Below are positions 1 through 8,978 of a stretch of DNA of 64,000 nt, in pieces. The DNA comes from Anaeromyxobacter dehalogenans 2CP-C. Lineage in GTDB: Bacteria > Myxococcota > Myxococcia > Myxococcales > Anaeromyxobacteraceae. The position numbers and the translations under genes were made by a program. Position 1 is the first letter of the stretch; the number at the start of each line of letters is the position of its first letter. Location: positions 1,923,001 through 1,987,000 of the forward strand of contig NC_007760.1 of NCBI RefSeq assembly GCF_000013385.1, written 5' to 3'. The notes below the pieces were generated by a model that saw only the letters and a program-made list of their open reading frames with translations, was not told where the DNA came from and searched no databases.

Positions 1-720
1 GCGCTGGCGCTGCCGGCGCTCGCGTCGCTCCTGCTGGTCGCGGCGCTGCTCCACGCGCTGTTCCGCCGCGCCCTGCCCCGCGGCCCGCTCGCCGGCGGCC
101 GCCCGGCGGCGCCGGCGGTGGACCGGGCGCTGCTCGCGAAGGCGCTCGGCGCGCTGGCGCTGGCCGTGACCGGGTTCCTGCTCGGCCTCGAGCTCGCCTG
201 GACCGCGCTCTTCGCGGCGGCGCTGTGCATGGCGATCGCCGGGCGAGCGCCGCGGGAGGCGCTGCAGCGGGTGGACTGGCCGCTGCTCGTGTTCTTCGCC
301 GGGCTGTTCGTGGTGGTGGCGGGCATCGGGCGCGCCGGCGTGACCGAGCGGATGTACCAGGCGGTGGCCCCGCTCCTCGGGGCCGACCCGGCGCGCCAGT
401 CGGCCGTGTTCGGGCTGTTCTCGATCGCCGCGTCGCAGGTGGTCTCGAACGTCCCGTTCGTCATCCTGGCCGGCGAGTGGATCCCCCGCCTCGCCGACCC
501 CACCCTGCTCTGGCTGGCGACCGCGCTGTGCGCCACGCTGGCGGGCAACCTGACCATCGTCGGCTCGGTCGCGAACGTCATCGTGCTGGAGCTGGCCGGC
601 TCCCGCGGTCGCATCGGCTTCTGGCGCTTCTTCCGCGTCGGCGCGGTGGTCACCGCGGCGACCGTCGCGGCCGGGCTCGGCATCCTGCTCCTGGAGCACC
701 GGCTGGGGCTGATCGGCTAG
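1..720 (+). CDS. SLC13/ArsB-NhaD-type anion permease, C-terminal part (5' truncated by window edge)
   Basis: The frame is open from base 1 to the TAG at 718-720, so the gene begins upstream of the window. About 239 residues are visible, nearly all hydrophobic helices. The segments SNVPFVILAGEW and GNLTIVGSVANVIVLE resemble the conserved half-repeat signatures of ArsB/NhaD/SLC13-type permeases, which move anions (arsenite, carboxylates, sulfate) or exchange Na+/H+ across the inner membrane. The substrate cannot be told from this half. No partner gene for arsenic resistance lies downstream, so I do not call it arsB. The next gene is an unrelated sigma factor after a 190-bp gap. Confidence 0.8.
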   Translation, partial: ALALPALASLLLVAALLHALFRRALPRGPLAGGRPAAPAVDRALLAKALGALALAVTGFLLGLELAWTALFAAALCMAIAGRAPREALQRVDWPLLVFFAGLFVVVAGIGRAGVTERMYQAVAPLLGADPARQSAVFGLFSIAASQVVSNVPFVILAGEWIPRLADPTLLWLATALCATLAGNLTIVGSVANVIVLELAGSRGRIGFWRFFRVGAVVTAATVAAGLGILLLEHRLGLIG

Positions 721-897
721 GCCCAAGGTCCGAGGAGAACAGCGTTTTTTCACGCCTCCCCCGACGTATCCCGGATGGGATGCGACGGGGCGTGAGATCG
801 CCCGCCCCGCCGAAATAGAAGCCGGCGTTCTCCGTAGGTTCTGCATGGTTGCGGTGGCCGCACTCCCCGATCTAGCTTTCGCGCTCACCTGTCCGGC

Positions 898-904
898 GAA
901 GGAG
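898..904 (+). promoter_or_regulatory. Ribosome binding site fixing a TTG start for the ECF sigma factor
   Basis: GAAGGAG at 898-904 lies six bases before TTG 911. The upstream in-frame ATG at 845 has no comparable purine-rich sequence in front of it. This favours initiation at 911. Confidence 0.6.
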
Positions 905-910
905 CGCTCG

Positions 911-1501
911 TTGGGTCCCTCACTGTCCGGCGAGGCCGCGTGGACGCGGTCGGCCGCGCGAGGCGACCGGCAGGCCTTCTCCCGGCTGGTGGACCTGCAC
1001 AAGCGCACCGTGTTCGCGCTGTGCGTCCGGCTGCTGCGGGACCAGGACGAGGCGCAGGACGCCGCGCAGGAGGCGTTCGCCCGCGCCTACGCGAGCCTGG
1101 CCGCGTTCGACCCCTCGCAGCCGTTCGCGCCCTGGCTGCTCCGCATCGCGCGGAACCACTGCCTCGACGTGATCCGCCGCCGCCTGCCGCAGGCGCAGCG
1201 GGTCGAGCTGGACGCGGCTCCGGAGGACGGCGCGCCGCGCGACCTCGCCGACCCGGACGCGCCGCGCGGCGACGACGCGCTGGAGCGCCGCGAGCTGGCG
1301 CGCACGCTCGAGGCCGCGGTGGCGGCCCTGCCGGCCAACTACCGCGAGGTCGTGCACCTCTTCCACGTCGAGCATCTCTCGTACAAGGAGATCGCCGCCG
1401 CCATGGACGTCCCCATCGGCACCGTGATGACCTGGCTGCACCGCGCCCGCGCGCGGCTCAAGGCGACCCTCGACGCGAACGCCCCGGAGACGACGCCATG
1501 A
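911..1501 (+). CDS. ECF-family RNA polymerase sigma factor
   Basis: Sigma-70 family, extracytoplasmic-function type: region 2 and region 4 only. Region 2 spans roughly residues 20-90 (DQDEAQDAAQEAFARAY, then WLLRIARNHCLDVIRRR), with the -10 binding helix at the end. Region 4 is the C-terminal helix-turn-helix LSYKEIAAAMDVPIGTVMTW. An acidic linker separates them. Length is 196 aa from TTG 911, chosen for its GAAGGAG site; the longer form from ATG 845 would add 22 residues outside the conserved fold. The stop overlaps the start of a zinc anti-sigma gene (ATGA), so sigma and anti-sigma are translationally coupled. It probably directs transcription for an envelope response, since the third gene is a membrane/secreted protein; the signal is unknown. 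Confidence 0.93.
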   Translation: MGPSLSGEAAWTRSAARGDRQAFSRLVDLHKRTVFALCVRLLRDQDEAQDAAQEAFARAYASLAAFDPSQPFAPWLLRIARNHCLDVIRRRLPQAQRVELDAAPEDGAPRDLADPDAPRGDDALERRELARTLEAAVAALPANYREVVHLFHVEHLSYKEIAAAMDVPIGTVMTWLHRARARLKATLDANAPETTP

Positions 1502-2031
1502 CGACCTTCACCGGACACCTCACCGACGCCCAGGCCCAGCGCCTGGTGGACGGGACGCTGCTCGAGGCCGAGGCCGACGAGGTCCTGGCGCACGCCGGGG
1601 ACTGCGCGGAGTGCCAGGCGCTCACCGAGTCCTACCGCGTGCTCGGCGACGCGCTGGGCGAGGCGCTCGGCGCGCTGGAGGTCCCGGAGCTGCCGCGCGA
1701 CTTCACCGCCGGCGTGCTCTCCCGCATCGACGCCCGCGAGCGCGCGGTCCGGCGCGAGCGGCGCTTCGCCGCCGCCATCCTCGCCGCCGTGCTGGTCGCC
1801 ATCGGCGTCACCGTGGTGGTCGCCGGGGCCGGCACGTGGGCGCCCGCCGCCAGCCGGCTCGCCGGCGGGCTCGGCTCGGCCGGCGAGGTGCTGCGGCTCG
1901 GCGCCGGCCTGGCCGGGACCCTGCTCTCGGCGCTCCGCTTCCCGCTCGCGCTCGCGTGCACCGCCCTCGCCGTCCCGCTGCTGTTCGCGCTCTCGCGCCT
2001 CATCCCCTCGGCGCGCGCAGAGCTCGCCTGA
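1498..2031 (+). CDS. Zinc-binding anti-sigma factor, membrane anchored
   Basis: This 177-residue protein overlaps the sigma gene by four bases. The N-terminal half carries HAGDCAEC, the HxxxCxxC zinc motif of ZAS-type anti-sigma domains that clamp ECF sigma factors in the cytoplasm. A first membrane helix (about residues 93-113) and one or two more hydrophobic segments near the C-terminus anchor it in the inner membrane. The role is inferred from family and context: it would hold the adjacent sigma factor inactive until an envelope or redox signal acts. The start is ATG 1498, the only one that keeps the zinc domain complete. Confidence 0.88.
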   Translation: MTTFTGHLTDAQAQRLVDGTLLEAEADEVLAHAGDCAECQALTESYRVLGDALGEALGALEVPELPRDFTAGVLSRIDARERAVRRERRFAAAILAAVLVAIGVTVVVAGAGTWAPAASRLAGGLGSAGEVLRLGAGLAGTLLSALRFPLALACTALAVPLLFALSRLIPSARAELA

Positions 2032-2042
2032 CCGGAGCCAGA

Positions 2043-3806
2043 ATGCTCTTCGCCCTCCTCCTCGCCGCGCTCACCCTCGAGAGCCCCGAACCGCCGCCCC
2101 CGGTCGTGCAGGCGCAGGCGACCGCCCCGGCGCCGCAGGCGCCGAAGAAGCCGGCGGCGCGCGCGCGGCCCGAGGCCGCCGCCCCCGCGCCCCCCGCCCC
2201 GCCCGCGCCGCCGCAGCGCCACGCGCCGCCGTCCGCGCTCCAGGGCGAGTGGCCGGCGCCCTCCGGCAAGCGCGTCACGCTCGACGACACGACGTCCCTC
2301 GACGACGCGCTCGAGGAGATCGCGAACGCCGCCGGCTGGGACGTGGTGCTGAACACCGGGCGCACCGGCAACAAGCTGCTGGTCCTGAAGCTCCGCAACG
2401 TGCCGGTGGAGGACGCGCTCAGGGCCGCGCTGTCCGGGACCGAGCTCGTCGCCACCCGCACCGGCGACATGGTGGTGGTCGCCCCGAGCGGCGCGCGTCC
2501 GGCCGTGGCGCCCGGCGCGCTCACCGGCTTCGACAAGCCCACCGGCAAGCGGTTCACCGGCGACTTCGATCACACCGCGGTCGCCGAGGCGATCCGCGTC
2601 ATCTGCAAGTCGGCCGGGCTCTCGGTGGTGATCCCCGACGAGGCGGCCGGCACGGTGAGCGGCCACTTCGTGGACATCCCGGTGGAGGAGGCGCTGCAGG
2701 CGGTGCTGGTGCAGGCCGGGCTCTCCGCCGACCGGAGCGGCTCGCTCATCACCGTCCGCGCCGGCCGGAGCTTCGGCGTGCGGCTCCCGCCCGGCTTCGC
2801 CGAGGACGCGCGCCGCTCCGCCGAGGAGGCGCTGCGCCAGGCCGAGCGCGAGCTGCGCCGCGCCGGGCAGGACGTGGACGAGAGCGGCGGCCGCGATCGC
2901 CAGTCCACCGGGCAGGACGTGGTGGTCCGGGCCGGCGAGGTGGTGCGCGACGTGAACGTGGTGCGCGGGAGCGTGCAGGTGCAGGGCGGCGCCGCGGCCC
3001 GCGACGTGTCCGCGGTGTTCGGCTCCGTGCAGCTCGACCGCGGCGCCGCGGCCCGCGACGTCTCGGCGGTCTTCGGCACCGCCAAGCTGGCCGGCGGCGC
3101 GGTCACCCGCAACGTGGTGGCGGTGGGCGGCGACGTCGAGATCGGCCCCGGCGCGGCCGTGGAGCAGGACGTGACGAGCGTCGGCGGCCGCGTCATCGTG
3201 GACCCGAGCGCCACGGTGGGCGGCGACACCAAGTCCATCCCCTTCCCCAGCATCCCGGGCGTGTTCGGCCGGACCGCGTCGAGCGTCTTCCACGAGGCGT
3301 CGCCCATCCTGACCGTGCTCGAGGCGCTCATCTCCTTCGTGGTGCTGTTCGTGCTCGGCCTGCTGGTGCTGGCGCTGTTCCCGCGGCGCCTCGAGGCGGT
3401 GGCGAGCTACATGGTCGCGAGCCCGGGCAAGTCGCTGCTCGCCGGCACCCTCGGGACGGTGGCCATGCCGGTGCTGCTCGTGCTGCTCGCCGTCACGGTG
3501 GTGGGCATCCTGCTCATCCCGGTGCAGATCCTGGGGATGATCGCGGCCGGCGTCCTCGGCGTCACCGCCCTCACCTTCCACGTGGGGCGCGCGCTGCCGG
3601 TGCCGGAGAAGCGCCGCACGGTGGTGCTGCAGCTCGCGCTCGGCACGGCCATCTTCGTGGTGCTCGCGCACCTCCCGTTCGTCGGGGCGCTGGTCTGGAT
3701 CGCGACCTGGCTCGTCACCTTCGGCGCGGTGCTCCGCTCGCGCTTCGGCCAGCAGTCGCCGCCGGTGCTGCCCACCACGCCGGCGCCGCCGACCGCCGCC
3801 CTCTAG
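2043..3806 (+). CDS. Secreted/membrane protein with two STN-like domains and bactofilin-like repeats
   Basis: This 587-residue protein is the third gene of the sigma/anti-sigma operon, with GGAG a few bases before ATG 2043. In order it has a hydrophobic N-terminus, a Pro/Ala-rich linker (to about 70), two copies of a secretin/TonB short N-terminal (STN)-like fold (about 75-155 and 165-240), a charged helix, then a run of short beta repeats of the type RDVSAVFGSVQLDRGAAA (about 290-395), as in polymer-forming bactofilin-like proteins. Four hydrophobic helices follow (about 425-560). It is probably periplasmic with a C-terminal membrane domain. I do not recognise a named family with this order. 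It is a plausible envelope target or sensor for the sigma pair. Confidence 0.75.
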   Translation: MLFALLLAALTLESPEPPPPVVQAQATAPAPQAPKKPAARARPEAAAPAPPAPPAPPQRHAPPSALQGEWPAPSGKRVTLDDTTSLDDALEEIANAAGWDVVLNTGRTGNKLLVLKLRNVPVEDALRAALSGTELVATRTGDMVVVAPSGARPAVAPGALTGFDKPTGKRFTGDFDHTAVAEAIRVICKSAGLSVVIPDEAAGTVSGHFVDIPVEEALQAVLVQAGLSADRSGSLITVRAGRSFGVRLPPGFAEDARRSAEEALRQAERELRRAGQDVDESGGRDRQSTGQDVVVRAGEVVRDVNVVRGSVQVQGGAAARDVSAVFGSVQLDRGAAARDVSAVFGTAKLAGGAVTRNVVAVGGDVEIGPGAAVEQDVTSVGGRVIVDPSATVGGDTKSIPFPSIPGVFGRTASSVFHEASPILTVLEALISFVVLFVLGLLVLALFPRRLEAVASYMVASPGKSLLAGTLGTVAMPVLLVLLAVTVVGILLIPVQILGMIAAGVLGVTALTFHVGRALPVPEKRRTVVLQLALGTAIFVVLAHLPFVGALVWIATWLVTFGAVLRSRFGQQSPPVLPTTPAPPTAAL

Positions 3807-3810
3807 GCCT

Positions 3811-5826
3811 TCAGCGCCGCATCCGCGGCGCGCCCGCCGGGAGCCGCGACAGCGCCTCCACCGCGGCGCGCCGCACGCGCCCGTGGTAGTCGCTCCGCAG
3901 CGCCTCCAGCCGCGGCGCGGCCGCCTCGTGGCGGAGCCGGCCGATGGCCCGCGCCGCCACCGCCCGCACCTCCGCGCGATCCGCGGTGAGCTGCGCGGCG
4001 ATGGCCGGCCCGGCGTCGCGGGCGGCGAGCTGCGCGAGCGCCTCGATCGCCTCGGCGTCCGCGAGCGCGCCCGGGCGCGCCAGCCAGTCCACCAGCGGCT
4101 TCACCGCGGCCGGCGCGCCGGTCTTGCCGAGCGCGAACGCCGCCGCCGGGGCGGACGCGCCGCCGAGGAGCCCGGTGAGCGGCGCCACCGCGTTCGCCCC
4201 GCCCGCGTCGCCCAGCGCCGCCGCCAGCGCGGAGCGCCAGGCGCCGTCGTCGGGCGCCGCCTGCCCCGCCGCGCGCGCCAGCGCCGGCACCGAGCGCGGC
4301 CCGGCCCGGCCCAGCGCCGCGGCGGCCGCGAGCCGCACCTCCGGCGCGCCGTCCTCGAGCGCGGCGGCCACGGCCCGCAGCGCCGGGTCGGTGCCCAGCC
4401 CCGCCAGGCCGCCGATCGCGCCGGTGCGCACCGCCGGGTGCGCATCGCGCACCGCCTCGAGCAGGAGCGGCTCCGCGCCCGGCGCGCGCAGGGTCCCGGC
4501 GGCGGCCAGCAGCGCCCCCAGCTCGCGCGCGTCGGCGTCGCCGGTGGGCGGGCGCGTCCCGGCGCGCGGCGCAGGGGTCCCGGCGCCGGCGGGCAGCGGC
4601 GACGCGGCCGGCCGTCCCAGGGCGACCGCCCGGCGCGCGGCCAGCGCCGCGGCGCGGTCGCGGACCGGGCCGGCGGAGGCCGGGGCGCCGAGCCGGGCCA
4701 GCGCGCGCGCGGCGGCGGCGCGCAGCCCGGCGTCGCCGCGGGCGGGGTCGAGGAGCGGGAGCAGGCGCGCCGCGGCCGCGTCCGCCGCGGCGCCCGTGAG
4801 CCCCAGCTCCCCGAGCGCCGCCAGGGCGGCCTCGGCCCCCGGCCGGCCCACGCGCGCCAGGAACGGGCGCGCCGGGCACTCGGTCTCGCGCAGCCGGACC
4901 TCGCGCGCAGCGCGCGCCGCCACGGCGGGATCCGCGCTCCGCACCGCCACCTCGCAGAGCGCCGTCCCGACCTCGAGCGCCTCCGGCAGCGCCGCGAGCG
5001 CGTCCGCGGCCGCCGCCGCGATCCGCCCGGACGAGGCGAGCGCCACCGCCTCGAGCGCGGCGGTCGCGCCGGGATCCCCGAGACGGCCCAGCGCGCCCGC
5101 GCCGGCCTCGATCAGCTCCGGATCCGGCGAGCGCAGCAGCCCCTCGAGCGCCGGCCGCGCCGCCCAGTCCCCCGCCTCGCCCAGCCCGCGCGCCGCGCCC
5201 GCGGCGAGCGCGCGGTCCGGGTTGCGCTCCGGGTCGAGCAGCGGCGCGAGCCGCGCCACCACCTCGGCCCGGCCGCTCGCGCCGATCTCCTCCGCCGCGC
5301 CCGCGCGAGCCGCCCCGCGGCCGCCCAGGACCGCCAGGTTGCGCTCCCAGAGCGCGCGCGCCTCCTGCTCGACCGCCTCGCGCAGCGAGACGCCCACCGC
5401 GTCGAGCGCGTCGGCGATGGCGGCGCGCCCGGCGGGCGAGGCGTCCGCGTAGGCCGCGCGCAGCGCGGCGCGCGCCCGCGGCTGGTCCGGCATGCCGGCG
5501 AGCCCGCGCGCGGCCGCGGCCGCCACCGTCGCGTCCGGATCCGCCAGGAGCGCCCCCAGCGCCTCGGCCCCCTCGGCCCCGCCGCGCGCCGCGAACGCCT
5601 CGGCGGCCGCCCGGCGCACCTCGGCGCTGCCGTCGCGCTGCGCGACCATCAGGGCGGCGAGCGCGTCGGCGCCGCCGCGCGCGCCCGCCGCGCGGACCGC
5701 CGCGGCGCGCCGCGCCGGCTCCGGCGAGGCGAGATCGCCGCCGCCGCGGCAGGCGGGGCCCGCGCCGGCGAGGGCAGCCAGGGCTGCGAGGCCTGCGAGG
5801 ACGGCGGCGGCGGGGGAGCGGGGCAC
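3811..5826 (-). CDS. HEAT-repeat lipoprotein (scaffold-like)
   Basis: This 671-residue protein starts at GTG 5826. The N-terminus is a hydrophobic signal ending AGAGPAC, with Cys about residue 26, a near-lipobox that suggests lipid anchoring in the envelope. The rest is a long chain of about 30-residue Ala/Leu-rich alpha-alpha repeats (for example AVRTGAIGGLAGLGTDPALR, AVAPLTGLLGG), typical of HEAT/PBS-lyase-like repeats, which act as protein-binding scaffolds. No catalytic motif is seen. It is the last gene of the minus-strand operon running from the site-2 protease. The start is uncertain because no strong ribosome site precedes it, but it preserves the signal peptide. Confidence 0.75.
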   Translation of the reverse strand: MPRSPAAAVLAGLAALAALAGAGPACRGGGDLASPEPARRAAAVRAAGARGGADALAALMVAQRDGSAEVRRAAAEAFAARGGAEGAEALGALLADPDATVAAAAARGLAGMPDQPRARAALRAAYADASPAGRAAIADALDAVGVSLREAVEQEARALWERNLAVLGGRGAARAGAAEEIGASGRAEVVARLAPLLDPERNPDRALAAGAARGLGEAGDWAARPALEGLLRSPDPELIEAGAGALGRLGDPGATAALEAVALASSGRIAAAAADALAALPEALEVGTALCEVAVRSADPAVAARAAREVRLRETECPARPFLARVGRPGAEAALAALGELGLTGAAADAAAARLLPLLDPARGDAGLRAAAARALARLGAPASAGPVRDRAAALAARRAVALGRPAASPLPAGAGTPAPRAGTRPPTGDADARELGALLAAAGTLRAPGAEPLLLEAVRDAHPAVRTGAIGGLAGLGTDPALRAVAAALEDGAPEVRLAAAAALGRAGPRSVPALARAAGQAAPDDGAWRSALAAALGDAGGANAVAPLTGLLGGASAPAAAFALGKTGAPAAVKPLVDWLARPGALADAEAIEALAQLAARDAGPAIAAQLTADRAEVRAVAARAIGRLRHEAAAPRLEALRSDYHGRVRRAAVEALSRLPAGAPRMRR

Positions 5827-5894
5827 GGGGCGCCATGCTCGCCGCGAAGCCCGCCGCGCGCAAGCGCGGGCGCCCGCGGCGGCGCGCCGGGCGC

Positions 5895-6881
5895 TCAGCG
5901 GCGCCGGCCGCCGGCGCCGCCCGGCCGCGAGGGGCGCGACGGCCGGGAGGGCCTGGAGGCGCGGCCGCCCGGGCGCGGCGCGGCGGGCCTCGCGCCGGCG
6001 CGCGGCGCGCCGCGTCCGCGCGGCTCGACCTCGTCCGGCGAGCCCGGCTCGGCGGGCGCCGGGGCCGCGCCGGGCGCCGCCGGCGGCCCGTGGCCGTGGC
6101 GGCGGGCCGCCTTCGGGAGCTCGCGGACCGACGGCCCCCGGGCTGGCGTGCCGGACTCGAGCCCGACCCGCTGCCGCAGCGCGCGCACCTCCTCGGGCTG
6201 GAGCCGGCGGAACTTGCCGGGCCGCAGCCCGCCGACGCCGATGCCGCCGAACTCCGGCCGGAACAGGCGCTGCACCTGCAGCCCCACCGCCTCGCAGAGC
6301 CGCTTCACCAGGTGGAAGCGCCCCTCGCCCACCACCACGCGGATCCACACGTTGCGGTCGGCGTGATCGTGGACGGCCGCCTCGATCGCGCGCGCGGGGC
6401 CGTCCTCCAGGCGGACGCCGGCCTTCATCCGCTCCAGCGCCTCCGCCGGCGGATCGCCCTTCACCTTGACCAGGTAGACGCGCTGGTGGCCGTAGCGCGG
6501 GTGCGCCAGGCGGTTCGCCAGCTCGCCGTCGTCGGTGAGCAGCAGCGCGCCCTCGGCGTCGTAGTCGAGCCGGCCCACCGGGAACGGCCGCCCCGGCACG
6601 CCGCGCAGGTACTCCATGGCGGTGGGGCGGCCCTGCGGATCCGAGGCGGTGGTGACGCAGCCGGAGGGCTTGTAGAGCAGGTAGTAGCTGCGCTGGTCCG
6701 GCTGCGAGACCAGCGCGCCGTCCACCGTGACGAGATCGCGCCCCGGATCCACCTTGGTGCCCAGCTCGGTCACCGTGCGCTGGTTGACGCGCACCCGCCC
6801 GGCGCTGATGAGCGCCTCCGCCTTGCGCCGCGAGGCGATGCCCGCCCCCGCCAGATACTTCTGCAGCCGCTCCTCGGCCAT
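5895..6881 (-). CDS. rluB: Pseudouridine synthase, RluB/RsuA family
   Basis: This 328-residue protein has an N-terminal S4 RNA-binding domain (RLQKYLAGAGIASRRKAEAL, residues 5-24) and then the pseudouridine synthase core. The catalytic aspartate lies in GRLDYDAEGALLLTDDGELA (about residue 105). Enzymes of this type isomerise uridine in rRNA; RluB acts on 23S rRNA helix 89 and RsuA on 16S, and sequence alone cannot fully separate them. Residues after about 240 form a low-complexity Arg/Pro/Gly tail that may add RNA affinity. It starts four bases after the scpB stop, in the widespread scpA-scpB-rluB order, which favours RluB. Confidence 0.9.
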   Translation of the reverse strand: MAEERLQKYLAGAGIASRRKAEALISAGRVRVNQRTVTELGTKVDPGRDLVTVDGALVSQPDQRSYYLLYKPSGCVTTASDPQGRPTAMEYLRGVPGRPFPVGRLDYDAEGALLLTDDGELANRLAHPRYGHQRVYLVKVKGDPPAEALERMKAGVRLEDGPARAIEAAVHDHADRNVWIRVVVGEGRFHLVKRLCEAVGLQVQRLFRPEFGGIGVGGLRPGKFRRLQPEEVRALRQRVGLESGTPARGPSVRELPKAARRHGHGPPAAPGAAPAPAEPGSPDEVEPRGRGAPRAGARPAAPRPGGRASRPSRPSRPSRPGGAGGRRR

Positions 6882-6884
6882 GGG

Positions 6885-8048
6885 CTAGCTCCCCGCCGCG
6901 GGCGGTCCGCCGGGTGCCGGGCCAGGGCCGGGCTCGGCGTCGGCCCGCGCCTCGGCCTCGTCCACCCGCTTCTTCTCGGCGAGCGCGGCCTCGGCCGCGC
7001 GCGCCTTCTCGTCCGCCGCGGCCATCGCCTGCTCCAGCTCGTCGAGCGCCGCGTCGCTCTCGGCGCGCTTCGCCTCCAGCTCGGCGCGGAGCTTCTCGTC
7101 CGAGAGCTCCGCCACGATGCCCTCGATCCCCGGCGCCTGCTCCGCCGGGGTCTCCTTCTCCACGATGTCGCGGTGCTCCTCCGACAGCTCGTGGAACTCG
7201 CGCAGCGTCGGCAGCGAGGCGAGGTCCTTCAGCGCGAAGAACTCCAGGAACTCGCGGGTGGTGCCGTACAGGATGGGCCGGCCCGGCTCCTCCTTCTTGC
7301 CGAGGATCTTGACCAGCTTGCGCTCGAGCAGCGCCTTCACCACCGCGCCGCAGTCCACGCCGCGGATGTCCTCGATCTCGGGGCGGGTCACCGGCTGCCG
7401 GTAGGCGATGATGGCGAGCGTCTCGAGCGCGGCCCGGGTCAGCCGCTGCGGCTTCACCTTGAGGAAGCGGCGCGCGAAGTCGGAGTTGTCCGGCGAGGTG
7501 CGCAGCTGCCAGCCGCCGGCCACCTCGTGCAGCACGATGCCGCACGGGCCCTCGCGGTAGTGGCCGGAGAGCTTGTCGAGCGCCTTCTCCAGCCGCTCCA
7601 CGTCCACGCCGCTCGCGGCCCGCATCTCCTCCACCGTCAGCGGGCGCTCGGCCAGGAACAGGAGCGTCTCCACCACGGTGCGGACCCGGTCGGCGCTGAG
7701 CCGCCGCGCCGCCGCGGCCAGCTTCTCGAACGGCAGCTCCTTGTCGTCGGCGACGTCGATGTCGGCCGACTCCACCTCGTCCAGCGCGGGGTCGCCCTGC
7801 TTCGCCTCCTCGGCGGCCTGGAGCGCGTCCAGCTCGGCCGCCGAGACCGACGGCGCGGGCGCCGCCTCGGGGGCGGCGGCCGTCTCCGGCGCCGGCGCAT
7901 CCTCGGCCGGGGCGGCCTCCGGCGGCGACGCGGCCGCCGCGGTCTCGGGCACCGCGCCCTCGGGCGCCGCGGCGGAGCCCTCCGGCCCCGCGCCGTCCTG
8001 CGCGGGCACGTCCTCCGCGGCGGTCGGCCGGTCGGTGGGCTCGGTCAT
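6885..8048 (-). CDS. scpB: Segregation and condensation protein B
   Basis: Kleisin-interacting winged-helix subunit of the SMC-ScpAB condensin complex. The conserved core is roughly residues 85-275 (for example LETLAIIAYRQPVTRPEIED and GRPILYGTTREFLEFFALKD), the two winged-helix domains that bind ScpA. At 387 residues it is much longer than the usual ScpB of about 180-200: it has an 80-residue acidic Ala/Glu/Pro N-terminal extension and a charged coiled tail from about 275. It overlaps the end of scpA by four bases (ATGA), so the two subunits are made together. The function in chromosome organisation is known from the family; the extensions are unexplained. Confidence 0.93.
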   Translation of the reverse strand: MTEPTDRPTAAEDVPAQDGAGPEGSAAAPEGAVPETAAAASPPEAAPAEDAPAPETAAAPEAAPAPSVSAAELDALQAAEEAKQGDPALDEVESADIDVADDKELPFEKLAAAARRLSADRVRTVVETLLFLAERPLTVEEMRAASGVDVERLEKALDKLSGHYREGPCGIVLHEVAGGWQLRTSPDNSDFARRFLKVKPQRLTRAALETLAIIAYRQPVTRPEIEDIRGVDCGAVVKALLERKLVKILGKKEEPGRPILYGTTREFLEFFALKDLASLPTLREFHELSEEHRDIVEKETPAEQAPGIEGIVAELSDEKLRAELEAKRAESDAALDELEQAMAAADEKARAAEAALAEKKRVDEAEARADAEPGPGPAPGGPPAAGS

Positions 8049-8950
8049 CGGTAGTCCTCCTCTCCCAGGGTCACGTCGTCGCCGAGGGTGTCCTTCGCCT
8101 CGACGAGGATCTCCGCCCCGGGGCCGGCCTCTTCCAGCGCGGCCTGGTAGATGCGGATGAGCTTCAGCTTCGCCATCTCGAGGATGGCGAGGAACGTGGA
8201 GATCACGTTCGCCTTGGTGTTCCGGCTCTCGGCGGGGCCGGCGAGCAGCTCCTCGAAGGTGGCGCGGCGCCGCAGGCGCAGCACGTCGGCGACGCGCGAG
8301 ATGGCGTCGCTGATGGTGAGCCGGTCGGTGATCACCTCGTGCGAGTGCTCCGGCCGCGCGTGCGCGATGGCGCGGTCGAGCGCCTGGATGAGCTTGAACA
8401 CCGAGACGTCGGCGAGCCCCTCCGGCCCCTCCGGCGCCGCGGGGCGCTCGGCCCGGACGCGCCGGGTGAACACGGTGCGATCGAGGATGTCGCGCCCGCC
8501 CAGCTCCTCGCCGGCCGCCTTGTACTTCTGGTACTCGAGCAGCCGCCGCACCAGCTCGGCGCGCGGGTCCACCCCGGCGTCCTCGGGGCCGGGCGCGTCC
8601 TCGGCCACCTCGGTGCGCGGCAGCAGCAGCTTGCTCTTCATGAGCAGGAGCTGCGCCGCCATGTGCAGGAACTCGCCGGCGATGTCGATGTCGAGCTCGC
8701 GCAGCGCCTCCAGCGTGGCGAGGTAGCTCTCGGTGATGCGCGCGATGGGGATGTCGAAGAGATCGACCTCGTGCTCCTTCACGAGGTGCAGGATGAGGTC
8801 GAGCGGCCCCTCGAACGGCGGCTGGCCCGCGCGGAGCGGCGGGAGCGTGACCCGGAACGCGTCCGCCGCGGCGCGCGCGTCGGCGTCGGCGTCGCCGGCC
8901 CGCGGCGAGTCCGCGCCGAGCCCGGCGTCCGTGTCGGTGTTCCTGGCCAT
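8045..8950 (-). CDS. scpA: Segregation and condensation protein A (kleisin)
   Basis: This 301-residue kleisin bridges the SMC heads and recruits ScpB. The N-terminal SMC-contacting segment FEGPLDLILHLVKEHEVDLF and the following IPIARITESYLATLEAL are diagnostic. AGEFLHMAAQLLLMKSKLLL follows, and the C-terminal winged helix is near residues 220-280. It lies 28 bases downstream of trpS and overlaps scpB by four bases. An extra N-terminal stretch of about 40 residues rich in Asp/Ala precedes the conserved part. Confidence 0.95.
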   Translation of the reverse strand: MARNTDTDAGLGADSPRAGDADADARAAADAFRVTLPPLRAGQPPFEGPLDLILHLVKEHEVDLFDIPIARITESYLATLEALRELDIDIAGEFLHMAAQLLLMKSKLLLPRTEVAEDAPGPEDAGVDPRAELVRRLLEYQKYKAAGEELGGRDILDRTVFTRRVRAERPAAPEGPEGLADVSVFKLIQALDRAIAHARPEHSHEVITDRLTISDAISRVADVLRLRRRATFEELLAGPAESRNTKANVISTFLAILEMAKLKLIRIYQAALEEAGPGAEILVEAKDTLGDDVTLGEEDYR

Positions 8951-8978
8951 CCCGGCGGACCGCCCCCCGTGGTGGGTC

